64,000 nucleotides of DNA from Sphingosinicella sp. CPCC 101087 (lineage in GTDB: Bacteria > Pseudomonadota > Alphaproteobacteria > Sphingomonadales > Sphingomonadaceae), in NCBI RefSeq assembly GCF_004151485.1, contig NZ_SBFF01000004.1, positions 62,001 through 126,000 of the forward strand. Reading direction: 5' to 3'. How positions within the stretch are numbered: the stretch's first letter is position 1; every line of letters starts with the position of its first letter. This document shows, one piece after another, positions 24,435 to 31,722 of this stretch. The position numbers and the translations under genes are program-made. The notes under the pieces were generated by a model. It was not told the DNA's origin. It worked only from the letters and a program-made list of their open reading frames with translations, and searched no databases.

Positions 24435-25835
24435 TCAGGGAGCCCTGGTGTCGGCTCCCCGGCTGCGGCGCTCGACGGCGAGCAGCGGCACCGCTCCAGC
24501 GACGAGTACAATGATGCCGAACAAGGCTCCCACGCCGGTGTAGGCGATGCTGGAGTAGAGCAGATAGAATGTGGTGGCGCAGAAGATCAGCGGCAGGAGC
24601 GGATACAAGGGTACCCGGAAGGGCCGCGGCGCGGCGGGATCGCGCCGCCTGAGCACGAACAGCGACACGCCGACCAGCAGGAAGAAGAACCAGAAGACCG
24701 GCGCGGTGAAGGCGACGGCGGTCTCGAACCCGTCGCGGGTGAGGCTGCCGATCGCGACCAGCAGCAAGGCGGCCGCGCCCTGCACCAGCACCGCGGTGCC
24801 GGGTGTCCCGGTGCGTGAATTCCACCGCCCGAGCCAGGCGAGCGGCCGGTGCGCCTCCCCGAGCGCATAGGCGCTCCGCGCCCCGGTGATCATCGTCGCG
24901 TTGGCCGAGGTCAGGGTGGCGATCGCCACCAGGGCGCTCATCAGCAGCAGGCCCGGAGCGCCGAATGCGCGATCGAGCAGGTCGGCGGCGACCGTCTCGG
25001 ACGCGGCCAGCCCGCCGAGCCCGAGCACGCGCAGATAGGCAAGATTGGCGAGCAGATAGAGCAAGGTGACGAGCATCAGGCTGCCGACCATCACCGGTGC
25101 GATGCGCCGCGCGACGTCGCGCAGCTCGGCCGAGATATAGGCCGCCTCGCTCCAGCCGCCGAAGGTGAGCAGCACGAAGACCATGACCAGGCCGATATTG
25201 GTCTGCACCGGCGCCGGGTGCGCGACCGGCTCGGCCGGTGCGATGAGGAGACCGGCCACGATCACCAGGACGAGGCCGAGCAGCTCGACCGCGGTCAGCC
25301 AGTTCTGCGTTCCGGCGGCCTTGCGGATGCCCGCCCAGTTGATCGCGGTGAGCAGGGCCACCGCCAGCGCGGCAAGGAAAGGCGAAGCGGACGGACCGAG
25401 GCCCGCAAGCCGCGCGGCATAATCGCCGAAGACGAAGGCGAGCAAGGCGATCGAGCCGGTCTGGATCACCGCCAGCCGGGCCCAGGCGTAAAGAAAGGCA
25501 AGCCGGGGTCCGAAGGCACGGCCGAGAAAATGATAGTCGCCGCCGGCATGGGGATAAGCGGCGGCGAGCTCGGCATAGCAGAGCGCGCCGACGATCGAGA
25601 GCAGCCCGCCGGCGGCCCAGGCGGCGAGCATGGCCGCCTCGCTTCCCGCCGCGCCGGCGATCACCGACGGCGTGCGGAAGATGCCCGCGCCGATGACGAT
25701 GCCGACGGTGATCGCGACCGCGTCGCGCGCGCGCAGGGTAAGACGGGGCCGGCCCGCGCCGGACTCTCCGTCCGGAGGGGTCGCGCCCGGCCGCGCCGAG
25801 CCTCTCCCAGATTCGCCAAGTTCGTGAGGCTCCAT
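24435..25835 (-). CDS. APC-family amino-acid permease
   Basis: 466 residues, twelve predicted membrane segments. Family motifs: VGIVIGAGIFRTPSVIAGAA (TM1, substrate carboxylate site), ALCYAELAAAYPHAGGDYHF (TM3), GWSEAAYISAELRDVARRIA (TM6-7). Probably an amino-acid/polyamine:H+ transporter or exchanger of the inner membrane; specificity unknown. The ATG at 25835 is nearly back-to-back with the divergent methyltransferase. Confidence 0.92.
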   Translation of the reverse strand: MEPHELGESGRGSARPGATPPDGESGAGRPRLTLRARDAVAITVGIVIGAGIFRTPSVIAGAAGSEAAMLAAWAAGGLLSIVGALCYAELAAAYPHAGGDYHFLGRAFGPRLAFLYAWARLAVIQTGSIALLAFVFGDYAARLAGLGPSASPFLAALAVALLTAINWAGIRKAAGTQNWLTAVELLGLVLVIVAGLLIAPAEPVAHPAPVQTNIGLVMVFVLLTFGGWSEAAYISAELRDVARRIAPVMVGSLMLVTLLYLLANLAYLRVLGLGGLAASETVAADLLDRAFGAPGLLLMSALVAIATLTSANATMITGARSAYALGEAHRPLAWLGRWNSRTGTPGTAVLVQGAAALLLVAIGSLTRDGFETAVAFTAPVFWFFFLLVGVSLFVLRRRDPAAPRPFRVPLYPLLPLIFCATTFYLLYSSIAYTGVGALFGIIVLVAGAVPLLAVERRSRGADTRAP

Positions 25836-25914
25836 GACAGGACGGCTTGGCACAGATCGGGACGAAGCGCATAGCCGGGGCTGGTCCGTGCCCCTTGCGA
25901 GAGGAGATCGAGGC

Positions 25915-26526
25915 TTGCGCTGCGAAACCCACTCTCCCCGGCGTGCCGTCGCAGCACTCGCGCTGCTCGCGGCCCTGGCGCTCCTGCCGGCCTGCACCGA
26001 GCCGGCGCCGGTCCGCGAAGCGGGACCGACCGCGACGGCGGCGAGGCCGCTGCGGGAACCGGACGTGCGCTATGAGCCGACCCCCCAGCCGGTCGTGCGG
26101 GAAATGCTTCGGCTCGCCCGAGTCGGCCCGACCGACCTCGTCTACGACCTCGGTTCGGGAGACGGCCGAATCCCGATCACCGCCGCGCGCGAGTTCGGGG
26201 CGCGCGGCATCGGCATCGACATCGATCCCCAGCGCATCCGGGAGGCGGAGGCGAATGCGCGCGCCGCCGGCGTCACCGATCGGGTGCGCTTCCGCAACGA
26301 GGATCTGTTCGAAGCCGATTTCCGGGACGCGACCGTCGTGACGCTGTTTCTCTACCCGGACGTCAATTTGAGACTGCGGCCGCGCCTGCTGCGCGAGCTG
26401 GCGCCGGGAACCCGGGTGGTGAGCTACTGGCACGACATGGGGGACTGGAGGCCGCTGCGCACCGTGCGGATGCCACGGTCGAACATCTATCTGTGGGTGA
26501 TCCCGCCTGCCGCGGCGCCGGAATAA
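25915..26526 (+). CDS. Lipoprotein class I SAM-dependent methyltransferase-like protein
   Basis: 203 residues from a TTG at 25915 with AGGAG (25902-25906) 8 bases upstream. The ATG at 25834 would overlap the divergent permease start and is rejected. The N-terminus has a basic region, a hydrophobic core and lipobox LLPAC (Cys22). Residues about 65-200 form a methyltransferase fold: VYDLGSGDGRIPITAAREFG (motif I), IGIDIDPQRIREAEANAR (motif II), FLYPDVNLRLRP. An intact SAM-binding core with lipidation is unusual; the substrate is unknown. Confidence 0.85.
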   Translation: MRCETHSPRRAVAALALLAALALLPACTEPAPVREAGPTATAARPLREPDVRYEPTPQPVVREMLRLARVGPTDLVYDLGSGDGRIPITAAREFGARGIGIDIDPQRIREAEANARAAGVTDRVRFRNEDLFEADFRDATVVTLFLYPDVNLRLRPRLLRELAPGTRVVSYWHDMGDWRPLRTVRMPRSNIYLWVIPPAAAPE

Positions 26527-26826
26527 CGGGTGGCGGCCGGACGTTGCGATCGCGGCTTCCCGCACCTGCCGGTTCCACGGCGAGCGTCGCCAAGGCGCTT
26601 CGAAACGATCCTCATCCTTCCATGGCCCTCGCCGTCACGATCCTGATCGAACACCCAGCGGCTACTGGCGAAACCGCGCTCACGCACGAGTCTCGAGGCC
26701 CTTCGGGCTTCCGCCGGTCCGCGAGACCGAGCGGGGGCAGACGGCAGCCTGGACGGATGCCGGAACATGCCGGGGACAGGATTCCGCGATCGGCATGAAA
26801 TCAGGCCGCTCCGCACGCCTGGGGGG
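26527..26826. other. Convergent intergenic stretch without a gene
   Basis: 300 bases between the methyltransferase and the DUF1905 gene. I see no credible ORF, repeat or RNA gene. The only feature is a weak hairpin (AGGCCC-TTC-GGGCTT, about 26696-26710). Confidence 0.6.
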
Positions 26827-27141
26827 TCAGCGACCGGTGATTCGCATCACGACATGAATATTATCGCCCAGCCCGACGCCCGCCGCCTTCTGCACGGCCG
26901 CCTTGACGGGCAGCAGGTAGGTTTCGCCCTTCGGAAAGAGCGACGTGGTGAAATCGGCCGTTCCGATCCTCGCTTCGACCGGCACGACGCCCCACCCATA
27001 GCTTGCCGATCGCGCGGCATATCTGATCTCGGCGACATGATGTTCCGGGACGGGCGCGAAGAGATAGGGTGCCGGCCCGCGCCAGTGGATGACCTCCGCA
27101 TCGAATTCGACGCACAGCAGAGGTTCGCCGCGGCTGTTCAT
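26827..27141 (-). CDS. DUF1905 protein
   Basis: 104 residues. FDAEVIHWRGPAPYLFAPVP is the usual strand-turn start of DUF1905, followed by the WGVVPVEARIG and FPKGETYLLPVKAAVQKA segments that end the small beta-barrel. The function of the family is unknown; it occurs alone or fused to YdeI-like modules. The ATG overlaps the stop of the HAD-IB gene by four bases, forming a two-gene operon. Confidence 0.88.
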   Translation of the reverse strand: MNSRGEPLLCVEFDAEVIHWRGPAPYLFAPVPEHHVAEIRYAARSASYGWGVVPVEARIGTADFTTSLFPKGETYLLPVKAAVQKAAGVGLGDNIHVVMRITGR

Positions 27142-27851
27142 ACACCTGCCTTGTCGATCGACCTTGAACCGGAGCGCTTGCGGTCGCGCCAGTCGAGCAC
27201 CTCCCAGCCTTCCGCGGTGGCGAGGCGGATCAGCCGGTCGTCGGCATTGGTCGCGAAGGCCTCGTCCGACCAGCGATGCACCGGCGCATCGGAGATGTGG
27301 TCGGAATAGAAGCGGATGTGGACGGCGCCGCGCTCCAGCCCCTCGCGCTGGAGCCAGGCTTCGATCATGTCGAGCTTGGCAAGGCCGTAGCAATTGCGGC
27401 CGTCGATCCGGGCGACGATCCGGCCGCGTTCGTCAGGAAGCGTGTCGGTGGCGATGACGTCGTCGAAGCCGAGCCTGGCGGCGATCGCCGCCGCGTAGAG
27501 GCGATAGGAAGCGGTCGCCAGCACCAGTCGGCGGCCGGCGGCCTTGTCCTCGGCGATACGGGCGCGGGCACCGGCCATGATGTTGGTGGCGAGCTGTCGG
27601 TCGGCGAAGCTCTGCACCACCGGCTCGAGCCGCTCCGAAGGGACCCGGCCGACGAGAAGGCGATAGTTCAGCTCCTTGAGCCGGCCGCGGTCGATCAGCC
27701 GCAGCCCATAGAGAAGGCCGGTCACCAGCAAGGCCGGAGCGAGCGCCATCCGCCACGGCGCGAGCCGGAGAACGGCATGGACCAGGAACAGGCCGTAGGT
27801 CGGCCTCCGGGTCACGGTCTTGTCCATGTCGTAGATGGCGAGCGTGGGCAT
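27138..27851 (-). CDS. HAD-IB-family phosphatase (SerB-like)
   Basis: 237 residues. Motif I IYDMDKTVTRRP (Asp8, Asp10), motif II VLATASYRLYAAAIAARLGF, later YSDHISDAPVHRWSDEAFAT containing the acidic motif IV, and ATNADDRLIRLA. This is the HAD-IB/PSPase-like branch with a short helical cap. In sphingomonads and others it acts on phosphoserine-like or lipid-linked phosphates; the substrate here is unknown. A hydrophobic stretch (about 37-50) in the cap suggests membrane association. Confidence 0.88.
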   Translation of the reverse strand: MPTLAIYDMDKTVTRRPTYGLFLVHAVLRLAPWRMALAPALLVTGLLYGLRLIDRGRLKELNYRLLVGRVPSERLEPVVQSFADRQLATNIMAGARARIAEDKAAGRRLVLATASYRLYAAAIAARLGFDDVIATDTLPDERGRIVARIDGRNCYGLAKLDMIEAWLQREGLERGAVHIRFYSDHISDAPVHRWSDEAFATNADDRLIRLATAEGWEVLDWRDRKRSGSRSIDKAGV

Positions 27852-28097
27852 GGGACGCCTTCATAGCGCGTTATGGTCATGGCCGAGATGGAAATTCGGA
27901 CACCGGCGCTTCCCGGGCGAAGGCTGAATCCTGGACGGACTCTGCACCGCGATCCCGAGTCTCCCCGGGAACACCGAAAAGCATCAGACTTCGGGCATCA
28001 ACGAGGACCGGTGTCGGTATGGGGACCTGCCCCGGCGAATTCGGCCGATTCGCGGCGATATCCGCCCATCCGTTTCACCCGAACCGCGCCTCTTCGC

Positions 28098-28126
28098 TTG
28101 CCGCCTCACGGGATTTGACGCACTAA
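28098..28126 (+). promoter_or_regulatory. Weak promoter just upstream of mlaE
   Basis: TTGCCG (28098-28103), 17-base spacer, CACTAA (28121-28126). The start site would be at about 28133, four bases before the ATG, and no Shine-Dalgarno sequence is present, so a leaderless message is likely. Confidence 0.4.
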
Positions 28127-28136
28127 TCCCCCTCAC

Positions 28137-29246
28137 ATGACCGCAACAGCCGACTTCGACCAAAAATATGAGGATGGGCGCCGGGTGCTGCGGTTCAGCG
28201 GCAACCTCACCCTGTTGCGCGTTCGCAAGCTGAACGAGCAGCTCGAGGCGATCGAGGGCGACAAGCTCGTCGTCGATCTTTCGCAGGTCGACCGGATGGA
28301 CACGGTCGGCGCCTGGCTCATGCACAAGCTCCAGCGCGACCGCGGCGCAGAGATCGTCGGCGCCAACGAGGATCACCAGACGCTGATCGACCATGTCGCG
28401 CGCGCCGACCAGCCGATGAAGGTACGGCGCGAGGCCGAGCCGAGGCTGCGCCAGCTTGCCGGTGAAGTCGGGCTCGCGACGCAGACCGCCCTCCATACGA
28501 TGGTCGGCCTGCTCGGATTCTTCGGCGCCCTGCTCATCTCGATCGGGAACATCATCCGCCATCCGCGCCGGTTCCGGTTCAACGCGGTCGTCACCCGATT
28601 CGACGTCGTCGGCGTGCGGGCGCTCGGCATCATCGGCCTGATGAGTTTCCTCGTCGGGATCGTCATCGCCCAGCAAGGCGCGGTCCAGCTTCGCCAGTTC
28701 GGTGCCGAAGTATTCACCGTCAACCTCATCGCCCGCAGCGCGATGAAGGAGCTCGGCGTGCTGATGACCGCGATCATGGTCGCGGGGCGGTCGGGATCGG
28801 CTTTCGCCGCCCAGCTGGGATCGATGAAGCTGAACGAGGAAGTGGATGCGATGCGGACCATCGGCGTGTCGCCGATGGAAGCCCTGGTGTTTCCGCGCGT
28901 CCTGGCGACCGTGCTGATGATGCCGCTGCTCGGCTTCTATTCGGCGATGATCGCGATCGTCGGCGGCGGCCTGTTCTCCTGGGTCGCGCTGGACATGCCG
29001 CCGATCACCTTCGTCCAGCGCGTCCGCGAGATCATTCCGATGACCGACATCTACCAGACGCTGATCAAGGCGCCGGTGTTCGGGCTGATCATCGCCATGG
29101 CCGGTTGCTATCAAGGCCTGCAGGTCGAGGGAAATGCCGAGGAGGTCGGCCTGCGGACGACCACCGCGGTGGTCCAGGGCATTTTCCTGGTGATCGTCCT
29201 CGACGCCATTTTCGCGGTGTTCTTCACCGAGATCGGCTGGCCGTGA
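28137..29246 (+). CDS. mlaE: MlaE-type ABC permease with N-terminal STAS domain
   Basis: 369 residues. Residues about 10-95 form a STAS domain (KLVVDLSQVDRMDTVGAWLM), the role played by separate MlaB in E. coli. From about 105 the MlaE permease follows, with FLVGIVIAQQGAVQLRQFGA, the cytoplasmic EEVDAMRTIGVSPMEALVFP coupling helix, and about six membrane segments. Acts in the inner membrane in phospholipid transport that maintains outer-membrane asymmetry. Stop overlaps the mlaF start (GTGA). Confidence 0.95.
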   Translation: MTATADFDQKYEDGRRVLRFSGNLTLLRVRKLNEQLEAIEGDKLVVDLSQVDRMDTVGAWLMHKLQRDRGAEIVGANEDHQTLIDHVARADQPMKVRREAEPRLRQLAGEVGLATQTALHTMVGLLGFFGALLISIGNIIRHPRRFRFNAVVTRFDVVGVRALGIIGLMSFLVGIVIAQQGAVQLRQFGAEVFTVNLIARSAMKELGVLMTAIMVAGRSGSAFAAQLGSMKLNEEVDAMRTIGVSPMEALVFPRVLATVLMMPLLGFYSAMIAIVGGGLFSWVALDMPPITFVQRVREIIPMTDIYQTLIKAPVFGLIIAMAGCYQGLQVEGNAEEVGLRTTTAVVQGIFLVIVLDAIFAVFFTEIGWP

Positions 29247-30040
29247 TTCAGCCGAACGTATCCGTCATCGAGGTCACGGGCCTGGAGAACCGCTTCGGCG
29301 AGCAGGTGGTTCACGATGGGCTCGACCTCAGCGTCCGCAAGGGCGAGATACTCGGCGTGGTCGGCGGGTCGGGCACCGGCAAGTCGGTGCTGATGCGATC
29401 GATCATCGGCCTCAAGACGCCCGATGCGGGCGAGGTCACCGTGTTCGGCGAATCGATGGTCGGCCGCGACGAGGAAGAGGCGAAGCATGTCCGCCGCCGA
29501 TGGGGCGTGCTGTTCCAGGGCGGTGCCCTGTTCTCGACCCTTACCGTCGCCGAGAACATCCAGGTGCCGATCCGCGAATTCTATCCCGGAATCAGCCAGG
29601 ACCTGCTCGACGAGATCGCCGCCTACAAGACGGCGATGAGCGGGCTGGCGCAGGACGCCGGGGCCAAGTTTCCGGCAGAGCTGTCCGGCGGCATGCGAAA
29701 GCGCGCCGGGATCGCTCGCGCGCTGGCGCTTGATCCGGAACTGCTCTTCCTCGACGAGCCGACGGCGGGACTGGACCCGATAGGCGCGGCCGCATTCGAC
29801 GAGCTGATCTGCGAACTGAGGGAGGCGCTCGGCCTGACCGTCTTCCTGATCACTCATGATCTCGACACGCTGTACGCGATCTGCGACCGGGTGGCGGTGC
29901 TGGCCGACCGGAAGGTCGTCGCGATCGGGACGATCCCGGAACTGCTGGCTCTGGATCATCAGTGGATCCAGGAATATTTCCGGGGGCCGCGCGGGCGCGC
30001 CGCCTCGAAGATCGACGCAGCTGAGAAGGCCGAAGCCTGA
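29243..30040 (+). CDS. mlaF: MlaF-type ABC ATPase
   Basis: 265 residues, GTG start at 29243 overlapping the mlaE stop by four bases. Walker A GGSGTGKSV, Q-loop FQGGALFSTLTV, signature LSGGMRKRAGIARALALDP, Walker B ELLFLDEP, switch His in LITHDLD. The FQGGALF and the LSGGM-KR forms are typical of the Mla/Ttg2A ATPases. Powers lipid transfer through MlaE/MlaD. ATG of mlaD starts on its stop (TGATG). Confidence 0.96.
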   Translation: MIQPNVSVIEVTGLENRFGEQVVHDGLDLSVRKGEILGVVGGSGTGKSVLMRSIIGLKTPDAGEVTVFGESMVGRDEEEAKHVRRRWGVLFQGGALFSTLTVAENIQVPIREFYPGISQDLLDEIAAYKTAMSGLAQDAGAKFPAELSGGMRKRAGIARALALDPELLFLDEPTAGLDPIGAAAFDELICELREALGLTVFLITHDLDTLYAICDRVAVLADRKVVAIGTIPELLALDHQWIQEYFRGPRGRAASKIDAAEKAEA

Positions 30041-31035
30041 TGGAAACCCGCTCGAACCAGATCCTCGTCGGCAGCATCGTGCTCGGTCTGCTCGCCGCCT
30101 TGGCGGTCTTCATCGTCTGGCTCAGCCAGCTCGGCGAAGGCGGGGAGAAGACCTACGACGTCTTCTTCCAGCAGTCTGTCGAGGGGCTCGCCAAGGGTTC
30201 CGCGGTCACCTTCCGGGGCGTGCCGGTCGGACAGATACGATCCATCAATCTCGAGCCCGCCAGTCCCCAGTTCATCCGCGTGCGCATCACCGTCGCCGAG
30301 CAGACTCCGGTCCTGCGCGGCACCACGGCGACGATCCGAGGCGTCGGCTTCACCGGCGTCTCGCAGATCCAGCTCGACCCGCCCGAGGCGGTTCCTGGCC
30401 GGCCGGCGCCGCCGCGCGAGCAGATCGTCTGCCCGGAGCAGAATCGCGAGGCCGAATGCCCGTACGGCTATCCGGTCATTCCGACCCGGCCCGGCGCCCT
30501 CGGCCAGTTGCTCAACACCGCGCCGGAGCTGCTCGAGCGGGTCTCGACACTGACCGAGCGGCTGACCGCCTTGCTGTCCGACCGCAACCAGGAGTCGATC
30601 GCCGGAATCCTGGACAATCTCGAGGTAGTGAGCCGAAGCCTGGCCGAACGATCACCCGAAATCGCGGCGTCGCTGGCCGAGGCCCGGGTGGCGATCGCCC
30701 AGGCGGGCGCCGCGGCCGAGCAGCTCGGAAAGCTCGCCGGCACCACCGAGGCCCTGCTGGACGAGGACGGCCGGCCGCTGATCAACGATCTGAGGCGGAC
30801 GGTCCAGGCAGCCGAGCAGAGCATGCAGAATCTCGACTCGGTCCTCGGCGACGCACGCCCCGGCGTGCAGGCTTTCTCGACACAGACGCTTCCGGAGATC
30901 GGGCAGCTGGTCCGCGATCTTCGCGCCACGACCGATTCTCTGCGGGACATCAGCGGCCGGCTGAACCAGCAAGGCGTGAGCGGCGTGATCGGCGGGCAGC
31001 GCCTTCCCGACTACCAGCCCGGACGGAGGAATTGA
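30040..31035 (+). CDS. mlaD: MlaD-type MCE protein
   Basis: 331 residues: N-terminal membrane anchor about 9-28, an MCE domain (about 38-115: YDVFFQQSVEGLAKGSAVTF, GVPVGQIRSI, GVGFTGVSQIQL), and a long periplasmic helical tail (about 165-320) with heptad-like Leu/Ala, ending in LPDYQPGRRN. It forms the hexameric lipid-binding ring with the ATPase/permease core. The helical tail is longer than in E. coli MlaD (183 aa), so it may build a longer tunnel as in PqiB/Mce1-type proteins; this is inference. Confidence 0.95.
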   Translation: METRSNQILVGSIVLGLLAALAVFIVWLSQLGEGGEKTYDVFFQQSVEGLAKGSAVTFRGVPVGQIRSINLEPASPQFIRVRITVAEQTPVLRGTTATIRGVGFTGVSQIQLDPPEAVPGRPAPPREQIVCPEQNREAECPYGYPVIPTRPGALGQLLNTAPELLERVSTLTERLTALLSDRNQESIAGILDNLEVVSRSLAERSPEIAASLAEARVAIAQAGAAAEQLGKLAGTTEALLDEDGRPLINDLRRTVQAAEQSMQNLDSVLGDARPGVQAFSTQTLPEIGQLVRDLRATTDSLRDISGRLNQQGVSGVIGGQRLPDYQPGRRN

Positions 31036-31037
31036 CG

Positions 31038-31652
31038 ATGCGTGCAGCAGGCTTTCGCGCTATCGGGCGCCCCGGGCCCGGACGGACTATCGCCGCCGGC
31101 CTTGCCGTTCTGCTCCTCGGCGCCTGCCTCGGCGGCCCGGACGTCCCCGACCAGCTGCTGACCCTGAGCGCGTCCTCGAGCCGGGCGGCGGCGGCGCAGA
31201 CCTCCGCGCCGGGGCAGACGATCAGCATCGCCGAGCCGAGCGTGCCGCAGGCGCTGCGCACGCCCCGGGTTCCGGTCTATGTCAGCGAGACCGCGATCCA
31301 GTATCTCCAGGATGCCCAGTGGATCGAATATCCGGGCGCCCTGTTCGGGCGGCTGATGAGCGAAGTCATATCCGCCCGCACCGGCCGGGTGGTGCTGCAC
31401 CCCGACCAGTTCGTCCAGGACCCCGGCCTTAGAGTGACCGGACAGCTCCATCGGTTCGGGATCGACTCGACGACGATGGAGGCCGTCATGGTCTATGACG
31501 CCGCCGTCCTGCGGGGCGACTCCGGCATCACGACCAACCGCTTCGAGGCGCGCGTCCCGGTCGCCGGAGTGACGCCGGAGGCGGTCGCGCCAGCGCTCAA
31601 CCAGGCCGCGAACCAGGTGGCGGAGCAAGTCGCGGCCTGGGTGGCGCAGTAG
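31038..31652 (+). CDS. ABC-type transport auxiliary lipoprotein (PqiC-like)
   Basis: 204 residues, lipobox LLLGAC (Cys30). PqiC/YmbA-type domain: RTPRVPVYVSETAIQYLQDA, WIEYPGALFGRLMSEVISA, FVQDPGLRVTGQLHRFGID. In Pqi/Let systems this lipoprotein sits on the outer membrane at the end of the MCE bridge. Starts two bases after mlaD, so it is the fourth gene of the operon. No periplasmic MlaC carrier is present, which fits a direct bridge rather than a shuttle. Confidence 0.92.
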   Translation: MRAAGFRAIGRPGPGRTIAAGLAVLLLGACLGGPDVPDQLLTLSASSSRAAAAQTSAPGQTISIAEPSVPQALRTPRVPVYVSETAIQYLQDAQWIEYPGALFGRLMSEVISARTGRVVLHPDQFVQDPGLRVTGQLHRFGIDSTTMEAVMVYDAAVLRGDSGITTNRFEARVPVAGVTPEAVAPALNQAANQVAEQVAAWVAQ

Positions 31653-31722
31653 CACACCGCCGTCACCTCAACTCACCGCGAAGCCGCGCAGGCTCCTCCG
31701 CTCCGCGGGGGAAGCAAGAAGC

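Noticed and set aside
30040-31652. Frame covering mlaD and its lipoprotein as one protein
   Set aside because: The first part is out of frame with the real mlaD; only the region from 31038 is coding.
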